Shown piece by piece: positions 5,158-5,959 of a stretch of DNA of 5,959 bases (within the stretch, counting starts at the first letter, position 1; each line of letters opens with the position of its first letter). The DNA lies in NCBI GenBank assembly GCA_012514775.1, contig JAAYZQ010000079.1, positions 1 to 5,959 of the forward strand, given 5' to 3'. The stretch is from Anaerolineaceae bacterium (lineage in GTDB: Bacteria; Chloroflexota; Anaerolineae; JAAYZQ01). The position numbers and the translations under genes were made by a program. The notes beneath the pieces are model-generated. The model was given only the letters and a program-made list of their open reading frames with translations. It was not told where the DNA came from and searched no databases.

Positions 5158-5959
5158 CAGCACACAACCCTGGCCGTTTCTGGCGGTCTGGCGATGCGGA
5201 GCCTGGAGCACTGGCCGGCGAGCGCGTGGCAGTCCTGGGCTATGGCAACCTGGGCCGTGCTTTGGCCCTTAACCTACGTGACGTCGCCGCCCGGGACGGC
5301 TCGATTCGCGAGCTCGTCGTCGGCAACGTCGAGGATGAGTACGCCGGACAGGCGAGGCGCGATGGGTTCATCGTCCTGCCCATCGAGGAGGCCGTCACCG
5401 GCTCGGACGTCGTGCTCATCCTCCTGCCCGACGAGGTGATCTCCGACCTGTTCTCCGGCAGCATCGCCCCCCACCTGTCGCCCGGGGCCGCCATCCTCAT
5501 GGCTTCCGGTTACAACCTGGCCTATGGGCTGGTGTCGGCGCCCCCGGGGATGGACGTACTGCTCCTGGCGCCGCGGATGGGGGGTGAGCACGTTCGCAGC
5601 AGGTTCCAGAGCGGAGAGGGCTTTTTGGCCTATGGCTCTGTGGAACAGGACGCCAGCGGCAAAGCACTGGCCCGCCTCCTGGGCATTGCCGACGCGGCAG
5701 GCGCGCTAAAGGCCGGCGTCCTGGAGCTGGATGCCCGGCGCGAGGCGGACCTCGACCTCTTTGTGGAGCAGACCATCGGCGCCGTCATCGGCGTAACGGT
5801 GATGAGCGCCTTTACTCTGGGCGTGGAGGCGGGCATCCCGCCCGAGGCCATGGTGCTCGAGATGTACATGTCGGGCGAGATGGAGACGGTCTTCAGGGCC
5901 TTTCGCGAGCGGGGCTTTTTCCCCGCGTCCGAGGTGCACGGCCCCACGGCCATGTACGG
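5154..5959 (+). CDS. Ketol-acid reductoisomerase (IlvC)-like NAD(P)-binding protein, 3'-truncated by the window edge
   Basis: The frame stays open from the ATG at 5154 to the window end, giving 268 residues; typical class I IlvC proteins have about 330, so perhaps 60 are missing. Visible in order are the dinucleotide-binding GYGNLG (29-34) followed by ALALNLRD, a VVGNVEDEY cofactor loop (55-63), LLPDEV (90-95), ASGYNLAYG (117-125), LLAPRMGGEHVR (137-148), VEQDASG (163-169), DLFVEQ (201-206) and LEMYMSGEM (235-243). This order matches IlvC, which isomerises and reduces acetohydroxy acids with NADPH and Mg2+ in valine and isoleucine synthesis. D201 and E205 fit the first metal-binding pair. However, Ser118 replaces the His of the usual AHGFN motif, Arg141 replaces the Lys of APK, and the second metal motif has E236 but Ser at the expected +4 Glu, with E242 nearby. 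It is therefore better called IlvC-like, and the true reaction is unknown. The neighbouring radical SAM gene may act in the same pathway. Confidence 0.88.
   Translation, partial: MTAHNPGRFWRSGDAEPGALAGERVAVLGYGNLGRALALNLRDVAARDGSIRELVVGNVEDEYAGQARRDGFIVLPIEEAVTGSDVVLILLPDEVISDLFSGSIAPHLSPGAAILMASGYNLAYGLVSAPPGMDVLLLAPRMGGEHVRSRFQSGEGFLAYGSVEQDASGKALARLLGIADAAGALKAGVLELDARREADLDLFVEQTIGAVIGVTVMSAFTLGVEAGIPPEAMVLEMYMSGEMETVFRAFRERGFFPASEVHGPTAMY

Noticed and set aside
3859..5211. Long antisense open frame (450 codons) opposite the radical SAM gene
   Set aside because: The + strand has the CxxxCxxC cluster motif and the whole radical SAM core in order. The antisense frame also crosses two overlapping real genes and has no recognisable domain.
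5154..5959. Calling the last gene ilvC
   Set aside because: The fold order fits, but the catalytic His and Lys positions and one metal ligand differ, so the symbol would imply a reaction the sequence does not support.

Overview
The window is GC-rich, gene-dense bacterial DNA with four co-directional genes on the + strand and almost no intergenic space. Adjacent genes overlap by 4 bp (ATGA) or are 5 bp apart, so they look like part of one transcription unit that enters from the left and leaves to the right. No promoter, terminator, RNA gene, CRISPR array or mobile element is visible. The lineage is uncertain. The Thr/Pro-rich extracytoplasmic linker, the FHA-ABC fusion and the ketol-acid-reductoisomerase-like paralogue would fit Chloroflexota best; this is inference from protein style, not a database result.

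Left part (1-3652). The 3' end of a gene for a small membrane protein of unknown function is translationally coupled to a 1072-residue ABC half-transporter of the ABCG/White type. The transporter carries three FHA (phosphothreonine-binding) domains before its ATPase. Between its last two membrane helices it has an unusually long extracytoplasmic segment: a cysteine-containing part, a Thr/Pro-rich stretch, then five exact 11-residue repeats that look like a hendecad coiled coil. The layout suggests an exporter or envelope-remodelling ABC protein controlled by Ser/Thr phosphorylation, as described for the two-FHA protein Rv1747 of Mycobacterium tuberculosis.

Right part (3658-5959). A cobalamin-binding-type radical SAM enzyme (499 residues) is followed, with a 4-bp overlap, by a gene for a ketol-acid reductoisomerase (IlvC)-like protein that is cut by the window end. 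The IlvC-like protein keeps the nucleotide-binding fold and one DxxxE metal motif. It has Ser at the usual catalytic His, Arg at the usual catalytic Lys, and a changed C-terminal metal motif, so it is probably not the ordinary branched-chain amino acid enzyme.

The most interesting points are the IlvC-like enzyme with a remodelled active site beside a radical SAM enzyme, the coupling of both to an FHA-gated ABC exporter, and the hendecad stalk of that exporter. A shared pathway (making and then exporting or modifying a small molecule or lipid) is possible but rests on gene order alone.
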